Origin: Microcella alkalica
GTDB lineage: Bacteria > Actinomycetota > Actinomycetes > Actinomycetales > Microbacteriaceae
Assembly: GCF_014595885.1 (NCBI RefSeq)
Contig: NZ_JABUKC010000002.1
Coordinates: 310,001-374,000, forward strand
Reading direction: 5' to 3'
DNA length: 64,000 bases
The first letter of the stretch is position 1. Each line of letters begins with the position of its first letter. Shown here piece after piece: positions 14,425-21,502 of this stretch. Under the pieces are notes generated by a model. That model was given only the letters and a program-made list of their open reading frames with translations, did no database searches and was not told the DNA's origin. A program made the translations under genes and the position numbers.

Positions 14425-15603
14425 TCAGCGTCGCTGCCCCTCGGGCTCGGCGATCGAGCCCACGATGAGCGCGCACTGCAGGATGATCGCCTCGCGGGCG
14501 CCGGTGGCGTCCCACCCGATGACCTCGCTGATGCGCTTGAGGCGGTAGCGCACGGTGTTGGGGTGCACGTAGAGCTCGCGAGCGGTCGCCTCGAGGCTGC
14601 GGCCGTTGTCGAGGTAGGCCCAGAGGGTCGTCAGCAGCTCGGTGTTGTGCGCCTTGAGCGGCTTGTAGATGCGGTTGATGAGCGTCGCGCGGGCGATCGG
14701 GTCACCGGCGAGCGCGCGCTCGGGCAGCAGGTCGTCGGCCAGGGTCGGTCGCGGGGCGTTGCGCCACGAGCGGGCCACCGCGAAGCCCGCGAGGGCGGCC
14801 TTCGCGCTCTTGCCGGCGTCGACGACGTCGGGCACCTCGGGGCCGAGCACGAGATGGCCGGTGCCGAAGAACGGCTCGAGCGACTGCGCGATCTGCGGGA
14901 AGCTGGCCGGCGCCTGAGGCGGCTCGTCGGCCTTCGGCAGCGCGCGACCGATGACGACGACGAGGCGGTTGCCCTGCACGCCGATGAGCACATCGGCGTC
15001 GACGTGGCGCGCGGTGCGGCGGATCTGGTCGACGTCGACGATGCGCGGCGTCGTGCCCACGAGCACGCACACCTCGCCGTGACCGTTCCAGCCGAGCGCC
15101 GCGATGCGGCTGGGCAGCTCGTTGTCGTACTCGCCGCTGAGGATCGAGTCGACGACGAGGGCCTCGAGCCGGGCATCCCACAGGCCGCGTGCCTCGGCGG
15201 CGCGCGCGTAGACGTCGGCGGCGGCGAAGGCGATCTCGCGGCTGTACAGCAGGATCGCCTCCCGCAGGCTCTGGTCGCCGCTCGTGACGCGCTCCTCGAC
15301 GACCTCGACCACGACGCGGATGAGCTGCAGGGTCTGCTGCAGGCTCACCGAGCGCAGCAGCTCGCGCGGGGCGGCGCCGAACACGTCGGCGGCGATCCAC
15401 GGCTGGGAGGTGGGGTCGTCGTACCAGCTGATGAGCGAGCTGATGCCCGCCTGCGCCACCAGCCCGACCGCGGAGCGCCGGCTCGGCGGCATCTCGCGGT
15501 ACCAGGGCAGGGTGTCGTCGAGCCGCTTGAGCGTCGCCGTGGCGAGCTCGCCCGAGATGTTGCGCAGATACTGCAGGGTCTGGGCCTTCGTCATCGACGC
15601 CAT
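14425..15603 (-). CDS. fasR: FasR, PucR-type activator of the fatty acid synthesis cluster
   Basis: A 392-residue regulator. The C-terminus (about 335-385) is the PucR/CdaR helix-turn-helix: LTTLWAYLDNGRSLEATARELYVHPNTVRYRLKRI in two abutting segments. The middle is a GGDEF-like region (VDADVLIGVQGNRLVVVIG), and the N-terminus is helical. In Streptomyces FasR activates fabD-fabH-acpP-fabF. Gene order here (fasR directly before fabD, same strand) matches. It would sense acyl-CoA or a related signal, but no ligand site can be seen. GGAGGG stands seven bases before the ATG at 15603. Confidence 0.9.
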   Translation of the reverse strand: MASMTKAQTLQYLRNISGELATATLKRLDDTLPWYREMPPSRRSAVGLVAQAGISSLISWYDDPTSQPWIAADVFGAAPRELLRSVSLQQTLQLIRVVVEVVEERVTSGDQSLREAILLYSREIAFAAADVYARAAEARGLWDARLEALVVDSILSGEYDNELPSRIAALGWNGHGEVCVLVGTTPRIVDVDQIRRTARHVDADVLIGVQGNRLVVVIGRALPKADEPPQAPASFPQIAQSLEPFFGTGHLVLGPEVPDVVDAGKSAKAALAGFAVARSWRNAPRPTLADDLLPERALAGDPIARATLINRIYKPLKAHNTELLTTLWAYLDNGRSLEATARELYVHPNTVRYRLKRISEVIGWDATGAREAIILQCALIVGSIAEPEGQRR

Positions 15604-15628
15604 GGCTCGTCCCTCCTCGACTCGGAAC

Positions 15629-15653
15629 GGGGCCCCGCACGATGCGGGGCCCC
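15629..15653 (-). terminator. Terminator of aceE
   Basis: GGGGCCCCGC (15629-15638) and GCGGGGCCCC (15644-15653) form a perfect 10-bp stem with a 5-base loop. GAAC/GTTC extend it. It lies 19 bases past the aceE stop, separating aceE from fasR. Confidence 0.7.
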
Positions 15654-15671
15654 GGTTCGGTGCTGCTGCGT

Positions 15672-18398
15672 CTACGCCTCGCCGCCGGCGGAGCCGGTCG
15701 TTCCCGCGGTGACGTCATGCAGACGGTAGTGCTCGATCGCTCGCGCGACCACCGACGGGTCGACCTGGCCGCGTCGCGCGAGCTGCTGCAGCGTGCGCAC
15801 GACGATCGACGGGCCGTCGATGTGGAAGAAGCGGCGAGCGGCCGGGCGCGTGTCGCTGAACCCGAAGCCGTCGGCTCCGAGGGTCGCGAAGTCGCCGGGC
15901 ACGAACGGCCGGATCTGGTCGGGCACGGCGTGCATGAAGTCGCTCACCGCGATGAACGGGCCCTCCGCGCCGCGCAGCTTCTCGGTCACGTAGGCCGTGC
16001 GGGGCGCCTCGCCCGGGTGGAGGAAGTTGTGCTCCTCCGCCGCGAGACCGTCGCGGCGCAGCTCGCTCCACGAGGTGACGCTCCAGATGTCGGCCGACAC
16101 GCCCCAGTCGTTCGCGAGCAGCTGCTGCGCCTCGATCGCCCACGGCACGGCGACGCCCGAGGCGAGGATCTGCGCCTTCGTGCCCTGGTGCTCGCCGCGC
16201 TTGAGCAGGTAGATGCCCTTGAGCAGGCCGTCGACGTCGAGGCCTTCGGGCTCGGCCGGCTGCACGATCGGCTCGTTGTAGACCGTCAGGTAGTACATGA
16301 CGTTGGGGTCCGGGTGGCTGCCGCCGTACATGCGGTCCAGGCCCGCGCGCACGATGTGGCCGATCTCGTAGCCGTAGGCCGGGTCGTACGTGATGACCGC
16401 CGGGTTCGTCGAGGCGAGCAGCGGCGAGTGGCCGTCGGCGTGCTGCAGGCCCTCACCGGTGAGCGTGGTGCGACCGGCGGTGGCGCCGATGATGAAGCCG
16501 CGCGCCATCTGGTCGCCCGCGGCCCACATCGCGTCACCCGTGCGCTGGAAGCCGAACATCGAGTAGAAGACGTAGACGGGGATGAGCGGCTGCCCGTGCG
16601 TGGCGTAGCTCGTGCCCACCGCGGTGAACGCGGCGAACGCGCCCGCCTCGTTGATGCCCGTGTGGATGATCTGGCCCTGCGGGCTCTCCTTGTACGCCAG
16701 CAGCAGCTCGCGGTCGACGGAGGTGTAGTGCTGCCCGTTCGGGTTGTAGATCTTCGAGGTCGGGAAATACGCGTCCATGCCGAAGGTGCGGGCCTCGTCG
16801 GGGATGATCGGCACGATGCGGCTGCCGAACTCCTTGTCGCGCAGCAGATCCTTCAGCAGGCGCGCGAACGCCATGGTCGTGGCGACCTCCTGCTTGCCGG
16901 AGCCCTTCTTCACGATCTCGTAGGCCGAGGCGGGCGGCAGCGCGACGTCGACGTACTTCGACCGGCGCTCGGGCAGATACCCGCCGAGGGCGCGGCGACG
17001 CTCGTGCATGTACTGGATCGCCGGGTCGTCGGCGCCCGGGTGGTAGTACGGCGGGCGGTACGGGTCGGCCTCGAGCTGAGCATCCGTGATCGGGATGCGC
17101 ATCTCGTCGCGGAACTGCTTGAGGTTGTCGAGCGTGAGCTTCTTCATCTGGTGGGTCGCGTTGCGGCCCTCGAAGCTCGGGCCGAGACCGTAGCCCTTGA
17201 CCGTCTTCGCGAGGATGACGGTGGGCTGGCCCTTGTGCTCCTGCGCGGCCTTGAAGGCGGCGTAGACCTTGCGGTAGTCGTGGCCGCCGCGCTTGAGCTT
17301 CCAGATCTGGTCGTCGGTGTAGTTCTCGACCATCGCCGCGGTGCGCGGGTCGCGACCGAAGAAGTGCTCGCGGATGAACGCGCCCGACTCGGCCTTGTAG
17401 GTCTGGTAGTCGCCGTCGGGTGTCACGTTCATGAGGTCGCGCAGCGCGCCCTCGTGGTCCTGCGCGAGCAGGGCATCCCACTCGCGACCCCAGATGACCT
17501 TGATGACGTTCCAGCCGGCGCCGCGGAAGAAGCTCTCCAGCTCCTGGATGATCTTGCCGTTGCCGCGCACGGGGCCGTCGAGACGCTGCAGGTTGCAGTT
17601 GATGACGAAGTTGAGGTTGTCGAGGCCGTCGTTCGCGGCGAGCTGGAGGGCTCCGCGGCTCTCGACCTCATCCATCTCGCCGTCGCCGAGGAACGCCCAG
17701 ACCTGCGAGTCGTCGCCGTCGACGATGCCGCGGTGGGTGACGTACTTGTTGAGCTGCGCCTGGTAGATCGCGTTGATCGGCCCGAGACCCATCGACACGG
17801 TCGGGTACTGCCAGAAGTCGGGCATGAGCCGGGGGTGCGGGTAGCTCGAGAGGCCGCCCGTCGGGTGCGACTTCTCCTGCCGGAACCCGTCGAGCTGCTC
17901 GGGGCTCAGCCGGCCCTCGAGGAAGGCGCGCGCGTACATGCCGGGCGAGGCGTGGCCCTGGTAGAAGATCGAGTCGCCGCCGTTGGGGTGGTCCGCCCCG
18001 CGGAAGAAGTGGTTGTGGCCGACCTCGTAGAGCGCGGCGCTCGAGGCGTAGGTCGAGATGTGGCCGCCGACGGCGATGCCGGGGCGCTGGGCGCGGTGCA
18101 CCGTGATGGCGGCGTTCCAGCGGATCCAGGCGCGGTAGCGGCGCTCCAGCTCCTCATCGCCGGGGAACTCGGGCTCGTTCTCGGGTGCGATGGTGTTGAG
18201 GTAGTCCGTCGTCGGCACCATGGGCACGCCCAGGTGCAGCTCCTTGCTGCGCTTGAGCAGGCTGAGCATGATCTCGCGCCCGCGCTGCGGTCCGTGCTGC
18301 TGCACGAGGGCGTCGAGCGACTCGTTCCATTCGGCGGTTTCCTCGGGATCCGCATCCATCGTGTGCACCGAGTACGGATCCTGGTCGTTGACCGTCAC
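15672..18398 (-). CDS. aceE: Pyruvate dehydrogenase E1 component, homodimeric (AceE)
   Basis: A 908-residue thiamine-diphosphate enzyme that decarboxylates pyruvate and passes the acetyl group to lipoyl-E2. [21 protein letters not shown] near residues 105-125 and the thiamine-binding [14 protein letters not shown] near 235 (ending in [11 protein letters not shown]) are typical of the AceE family. The length is normal. GTG 18398 is chosen because an AGGAAGAGG precedes it and homologues begin DQDPYS near this point. The open frame runs far upstream but has no family similarity there. Its partners E2 and Lpd are encoded at 44-47 kb, with lipB/lipA nearby. TAGAGT at 18487-18482 is a likely -10. 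Confidence 0.96.
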   Translation of the reverse strand: MTVNDQDPYSVHTMDADPEETAEWNESLDALVQQHGPQRGREIMLSLLKRSKELHLGVPMVPTTDYLNTIAPENEPEFPGDEELERRYRAWIRWNAAITVHRAQRPGIAVGGHISTYASSAALYEVGHNHFFRGADHPNGGDSIFYQGHASPGMYARAFLEGRLSPEQLDGFRQEKSHPTGGLSSYPHPRLMPDFWQYPTVSMGLGPINAIYQAQLNKYVTHRGIVDGDDSQVWAFLGDGEMDEVESRGALQLAANDGLDNLNFVINCNLQRLDGPVRGNGKIIQELESFFRGAGWNVIKVIWGREWDALLAQDHEGALRDLMNVTPDGDYQTYKAESGAFIREHFFGRDPRTAAMVENYTDDQIWKLKRGGHDYRKVYAAFKAAQEHKGQPTVILAKTVKGYGLGPSFEGRNATHQMKKLTLDNLKQFRDEMRIPITDAQLEADPYRPPYYHPGADDPAIQYMHERRRALGGYLPERRSKYVDVALPPASAYEIVKKGSGKQEVATTMAFARLLKDLLRDKEFGSRIVPIIPDEARTFGMDAYFPTSKIYNPNGQHYTSVDRELLLAYKESPQGQIIHTGINEAGAFAAFTAVGTSYATHGQPLIPVYVFYSMFGFQRTGDAMWAAGDQMARGFIIGATAGRTTLTGEGLQHADGHSPLLASTNPAVITYDPAYGYEIGHIVRAGLDRMYGGSHPDPNVMYYLTVYNEPIVQPAEPEGLDVDGLLKGIYLLKRGEHQGTKAQILASGVAVPWAIEAQQLLANDWGVSADIWSVTSWSELRRDGLAAEEHNFLHPGEAPRTAYVTEKLRGAEGPFIAVSDFMHAVPDQIRPFVPGDFATLGADGFGFSDTRPAARRFFHIDGPSIVVRTLQQLARRGQVDPSVVARAIEHYRLHDVTAGTTGSAGGEA

Positions 18399-18481
18399 CC
18401 TGAACCTCTTCCTGGTGGTCGTTAGGGGGGAGCGTCGGCGTCGCGGGCCGGGTCTCGGCGCGCGAACAGGCGAACCCTCCC

Positions 18482-18487
18482 ACTCTA
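18482..18487 (-). promoter_or_regulatory. -10 box (TAGAGT) of aceE
   Basis: On the minus strand TAGAGT gives a transcript with a leader of about 75 bases before the GTG of aceE. Confidence 0.4.
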
Positions 18488-18521
18488 GACCCGCGCACCC
18501 GCGTCGCCTCCGAGGCCCGGC

Positions 18522-18527
18522 TAGCCT
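18522..18527 (+). promoter_or_regulatory. -10 box (TAGCCT) of the AhpE gene, leaderless
   Basis: Six bases separate TAGCCT from ATG 18534. There is no Shine-Dalgarno sequence, as expected of a leaderless transcript. Confidence 0.55.
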
Positions 18528-18533
18528 CGGAGC

Positions 18534-19031
18534 ATGGTTATTGAGGTCGGCGCGCGCGCCCCCCGCTTCGCCCTGCGCGATGCGCACGGGCGCACGATCG
18601 AGGGCCCGGATGCCCGGGGCGGGCGGGGCGTGCTCGTCGCCTTCTTCCCGCTCGCCTTCACGCCGGTCTGCACCGACGAGCTGCGGGCGCTCGACGACGA
18701 CGTCGCCCGCTTCGCGGCGGGCGGCGTGAGCGTCGTCGCCGTCTCGGTCGACTCGATGGCGACTCTTCGCGCGTTCGGCGACGCTCACGGGCTCGCGCTG
18801 CCCCTGCTGTCGGACTTCTGGCCCCACGGCGCCGTCGCGAGCGCGTACGGCGTCCTGCTTCCTGACCGCGGCTGGGCAGATCGCGTGTCGGTGCTCGTCG
18901 ACGCGACCGGCGTCGTGCGCGCGGTCGTGCGCGGCACCGACGAGCGTCCGCGCGACGCCGCCGCCCACGATGCGGCGCTCGACGCGCTCGATGCCGACGC
19001 CCTCGACACCGCCGCGCCCGACCGCGGCTAG
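18534..19031 (+). CDS. ahpE: One-cysteine peroxiredoxin (AhpE-like)
   Basis: A 165-residue thioredoxin-fold peroxidase that reduces hydroperoxides. The peroxidatic motif is [12 protein letters not shown] with Cys46. It is the only cysteine in the protein, so an outside thiol (mycothiol/mycoredoxin is the usual partner in actinobacteria) must regenerate it. The active-site Thr43 and the C-terminal Arg of the [11 protein letters not shown] segment are present. The start is set by leaderless spacing. Its TAG stop codon is the first half of the -10 box of the following tRNA-Val gene. Confidence 0.9.
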   Translation: MVIEVGARAPRFALRDAHGRTIEGPDARGGRGVLVAFFPLAFTPVCTDELRALDDDVARFAAGGVSVVAVSVDSMATLRAFGDAHGLALPLLSDFWPHGAVASAYGVLLPDRGWADRVSVLVDATGVVRAVVRGTDERPRDAAAHDAALDALDADALDTAAPDRG

Positions 19032-19034
19032 TCT
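19029..19034 (+). promoter_or_regulatory. -10 box (TAGTCT) of tRNA-Val, overlapping the ahpE stop codon
   Basis: TAGTCT begins with the TAG stop of ahpE (19029-19031) and lies eight bases before the mature tRNA 5' end, so the pre-tRNA leader would be only one or two bases. Confidence 0.5.
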
Positions 19035-19042
19035 GGCCCCGC

Positions 19043-19115
19043 GGGCTCTTAGCTCAGCTGGTAGAGCGCCTCGTTTACACCGAGGATGCCGGGGGTTCGA
19101 GTCCCTCAGGGCCCA
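19043..19115 (+). tRNA. tRNA-Val (anticodon TAC)
   Basis: A 73-base cloverleaf. Acceptor GGGCTCT pairs with AGGGCCC (one T-G pair), discriminator A19115, genomic CC follows. The D arm is TAGCTCAGCTGGTAGAGC. The anticodon stem CCTCG/CGAGG closes the loop TTTACAC with TAC at 19076-19078. The T arm is GGGGG-TTCGAGT-CCCTC, including one G-T pair. It is transcribed with the strand of ahpE and begins 11 bases after its stop codon. Confidence 0.94.
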
Positions 19116-19219
19116 CCGCATCACGCGACGCCGCCACGGGCGAGCCGTCACGAGCTCCCGTGTTGGGGGGCTGTCGTAGCCTCGCCCGCGGGCGCACCCG
19201 CGCCCGGGGAGGTTCCGTG

Positions 19220-20110
19220 GTGCCCGAGAGCGTCGAGCAGTGGTGGTCGCGTCGGCAGTGGTCGACGGGCCGCGACGTGCCCTACGAGATCGGCCGCTAC
19301 CGCGACGCCTGGGCGCCGTTCGCCGCCCTGGTCGAGCAGTTCCGCCCCGAGCGCAATCGCGATCTCGTGCTCTCGCAGGTGCCGCCCGCGGCGGAGGTCT
19401 GGCTCGTGTGGGTCTGCCCGATCGGGCACGAGTTCGTCGCGACCCCCGCCGAGCAGCGCGCACGACCGGGCGCGCGCCGGGGCGGCCGCTCGTGGTGCCC
19501 CGTCTGCGCGGCGCCCGGGGCCCTGCCGGGGCCCGGCTCGAAGTGGCCGCGCCCGGCGCCGCGTCCGGACGGCGCCGCGGGCCGAGCGGCAGGGGCGACG
19601 CGCTCGCGCCCGCCGCGCCACGTGCCCGCCGCGGCCGCGGCGATCCCCGTCGTGCCGAGCGCCGACGTCGCACCCGGGCGCGCCTTCCGCAGCGCGATCG
19701 CCCCGCGCGCGACGAGCGCGACCGAAGCTGCGGTGCGCGCCGCGATCGAGGCGCGACTCGCGGTGGACCTCACCCCCAACGCGGTGCGCGTACGGCGGCC
19801 GTTCTTCGAGCGGCTCGAGGTCTGGCCCGACATCGTCATCCCCGAGTTCGCCGTCGCAGTCGAGCTCGACACGATCGGCCGCAACGCCGACGAGCACGTC
19901 GGCCGTCGCGAGGCGACGGATCGGCGCAAGGACCAGCTGCTGCGCGAGGTCGGCTGGGAGGTCGTGCGGCTGCGCGTGAAGCCCTTGCGAGCGCTCGGGC
20001 CGTACGACCTCGTGGTGCCCGGCATGTCGCAGCGCGCGATCGACGCGCTCGTCGAGCGCATCGGCGACGCCCGCGGCGAGCTCTTCGTCGCCGCCTACCG
20101 GCGCGCCTGA
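19220..20110 (+). CDS. Zinc-finger plus PD-(D/E)XK (VSR-like) nuclease protein
   Basis: A 296-residue two-domain protein. Near residues 60-100 a treble-clef zinc site is visible, with Cys66, His70 (VCPIGHEF), Cys93 and Cys96 (SWCPVCA), as in the DUF4379-type probable zinc-ribbon family. After a Pro/Ala/Arg-rich linker, residues about 170-260 resemble very-short-patch-repair-like nucleases: [16 protein letters not shown] supplies the acidic residues and [19 protein letters not shown] the terminal helix and strand. It should bind and possibly cut DNA. Its target and role (repair, defence) are unknown. GTG 19220 gives seven bases to GGGAGG; GTG 19217 is the alternative. It sits just behind tRNA-Val, a place where extra genes often collect. 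Confidence 0.72.
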   Translation: MPESVEQWWSRRQWSTGRDVPYEIGRYRDAWAPFAALVEQFRPERNRDLVLSQVPPAAEVWLVWVCPIGHEFVATPAEQRARPGARRGGRSWCPVCAAPGALPGPGSKWPRPAPRPDGAAGRAAGATRSRPPRHVPAAAAAIPVVPSADVAPGRAFRSAIAPRATSATEAAVRAAIEARLAVDLTPNAVRVRRPFFERLEVWPDIVIPEFAVAVELDTIGRNADEHVGRREATDRRKDQLLREVGWEVVRLRVKPLRALGPYDLVVPGMSQRAIDALVERIGDARGELFVAAYRRA

Positions 20111-20117
20111 GCGGCCG

Positions 20118-20489
20118 TCAGAGGAAGAGCGCCCAGAGCAGCGCGACGAAGACGAGCACGAAGATCGTCGGCGTGACGAAGCGCACGATCTCGACGCCGC
20201 GACCCATGCCGACGATGCGGCGAGCGAGGGTGCTCGACGACGGCAGCGCGCGCAGGGCCTCGATGACGGCGCGGCCCTCCGTCGCGGCGGCGTACTGCGC
20301 GAGCGCGCCGAGGATGCCCGAGGCGAGCAGGATGCCGGCCGCCGCGAGGCGCACGGGCAGCTCGGTCTCGGCCAGGCCGTCGACGAGCATCCACACCGTC
20401 ACCGCCAGCAGGAAGGTCGGGGCCAGCTGCGAGGCGATGATGTGCTTCCTGGCGGTGTTCCAGTGCGCGATGAGCTCGTTCTCGGTCAC
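20118..20489 (-). CDS. Small membrane protein, unknown
   Basis: A 123-residue protein I cannot assign to a family. It has three hydrophobic segments: QLAPTFLLAVTVWMLVDGLA (about 21-40), VRLAAAGILLASGILGALAQYAA (about 46-68) and a C-terminal VTPTIFVLVFVALLWALFL (about 105-123). Between the last two is a charged loop with Arg and Glu. The N-terminus (MTENELIAHWNTARKHI) is amphipathic and cytoplasmic in appearance. It converges with the nuclease gene, eight bases apart. Confidence 0.6.
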   Translation of the reverse strand: MTENELIAHWNTARKHIIASQLAPTFLLAVTVWMLVDGLAETELPVRLAAAGILLASGILGALAQYAAATEGRAVIEALRALPSSSTLARRIVGMGRGVEIVRFVTPTIFVLVFVALLWALFL

Positions 20490-20592
20490 GCGGGGCTCCT
20501 CGAGTCGTCGTCGATGCGGGCGCTGCCGCGGGCGGTGGCTACGATCGGGCCAGCCGCGCCTGCGGCGATCCCCACCCTAGAGGAGTCATCCC

Positions 20593-21483
20593 GTGCGCTC
20601 GGCCCTGCTCGCGCTCGTCGTCGCGAGCCTGCTGTGGGGCACGACGGGCACGGCGGCGAGCTTCGTCTCCGAGTCCGTCAGCCCGATCGCGATCGGCGCG
20701 GCCACGATGGCCATCGGCGGCGCGCTGCTCTTCGCGGTGAGCGCGGGCGGCGCGCTGGCCGCCATCCGGCGGGCCGACGCCCGCCGCTGGCTGCTGATCG
20801 GCGCGGTCGGCGTCGTGGTCTACCCGCTCGCCTTCTACTCCGGCATGGATCTCGCGGGCGTCGCGATCGGCAACGTCGCCGCCCTCGGCTCGGGGCCGCT
20901 CTTCGCGGCGCTGCTGGAGCTCGTCGTCGATCGTCGACCGCTGTCGCGGCAGTGGATGCTCGGCGCGAGCGCCGCCATCGTCGGCGTGGCGCTGCTCGTC
21001 GTCGGTGGGCACGGCGACGGGAGCAAGACCGCGCCCGCGAGCCTCGGCCTCGGCGTCGCGCTCGGGCTGCTCGCGGGCGCCGCCTACGCGCTCTACACCT
21101 TCGCCTCCGGTCGCGTGATCGGGCTCGGTGTCTCCAGCCGCGCGACGATGGGGGCGGTCTTCGGGCTCGGCGCCGTGCCGCTCGCGATCGTGCTCGCGGC
21201 GACGGGGGCGGCGCTGCTCGAACGCTCGACGAACCTCGCGATCGTCGGCTATCTCGCCCTCGGCCCGATGTTCCTGGCCTACGTGCTGTTTGGCTGGGGG
21301 CTGCGCCTGATCCGCAGCTCGACGGTGACGGTCATCACCCTCCTCGAGCCGGTCGTCGCGACCCTGCTCGCCGTCGCGATCGTGGGCGAGCGCCTCGACG
21401 CGCTCGGCTGGATCGGGCTCGCGCTCATCCTCGCCGGCGTCTCCGTCGTGTCGACGGCCCGTCGCCCCGCCGCCGCGCACTAG
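20593..21483 (+). CDS. EamA/DMT-family transporter
   Basis: A 296-residue inner-membrane exporter with two EamA repeats and about ten helices. Typical features are LLWGTTGTAASF in helix 1, NVAALGSGPLFAALLE at the end of repeat 1, and in repeat 2 SSTVTVITLLEPVVATLLAVAIVGERLDALGWIG, written here across helices 8 and 9. These proteins export amino acids or related metabolites, but the substrate cannot be told. GTG 20593 follows GAGGAG by seven bases. It is followed after 19 bases by the NCS1-like gene, which has its own leaderless promoter. Confidence 0.88.
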   Translation: MRSALLALVVASLLWGTTGTAASFVSESVSPIAIGAATMAIGGALLFAVSAGGALAAIRRADARRWLLIGAVGVVVYPLAFYSGMDLAGVAIGNVAALGSGPLFAALLELVVDRRPLSRQWMLGASAAIVGVALLVVGGHGDGSKTAPASLGLGVALGLLAGAAYALYTFASGRVIGLGVSSRATMGAVFGLGAVPLAIVLAATGAALLERSTNLAIVGYLALGPMFLAYVLFGWGLRLIRSSTVTVITLLEPVVATLLAVAIVGERLDALGWIGLALILAGVSVVSTARRPAAAH

Positions 21484-21489
21484 CGCCCC

Positions 21490-21495
21490 TATCAT
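21490..21495 (+). promoter_or_regulatory. -10 box (TATCAT) of the NCS1-like gene, leaderless
   Basis: Seven bases separate TATCAT from ATG 21503. Confidence 0.5.
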
Positions 21496-21502
21496 TCGGC
21501 TC

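Noticed and set aside
19043-19220. tRNA-Val as an integration site for a mobile island
   Set aside because: No integrase gene and no repeat of the tRNA 3' end was seen downstream. The neighbouring genes have the same base composition as the rest.
18399-19673. Open frame extending aceE upstream to about 1333 residues
   Set aside because: The extra 425 residues are the antisense of ahpE and tRNA-Val and have no similarity to the family. A ribosome binding site and normal AceE length support GTG 18398.
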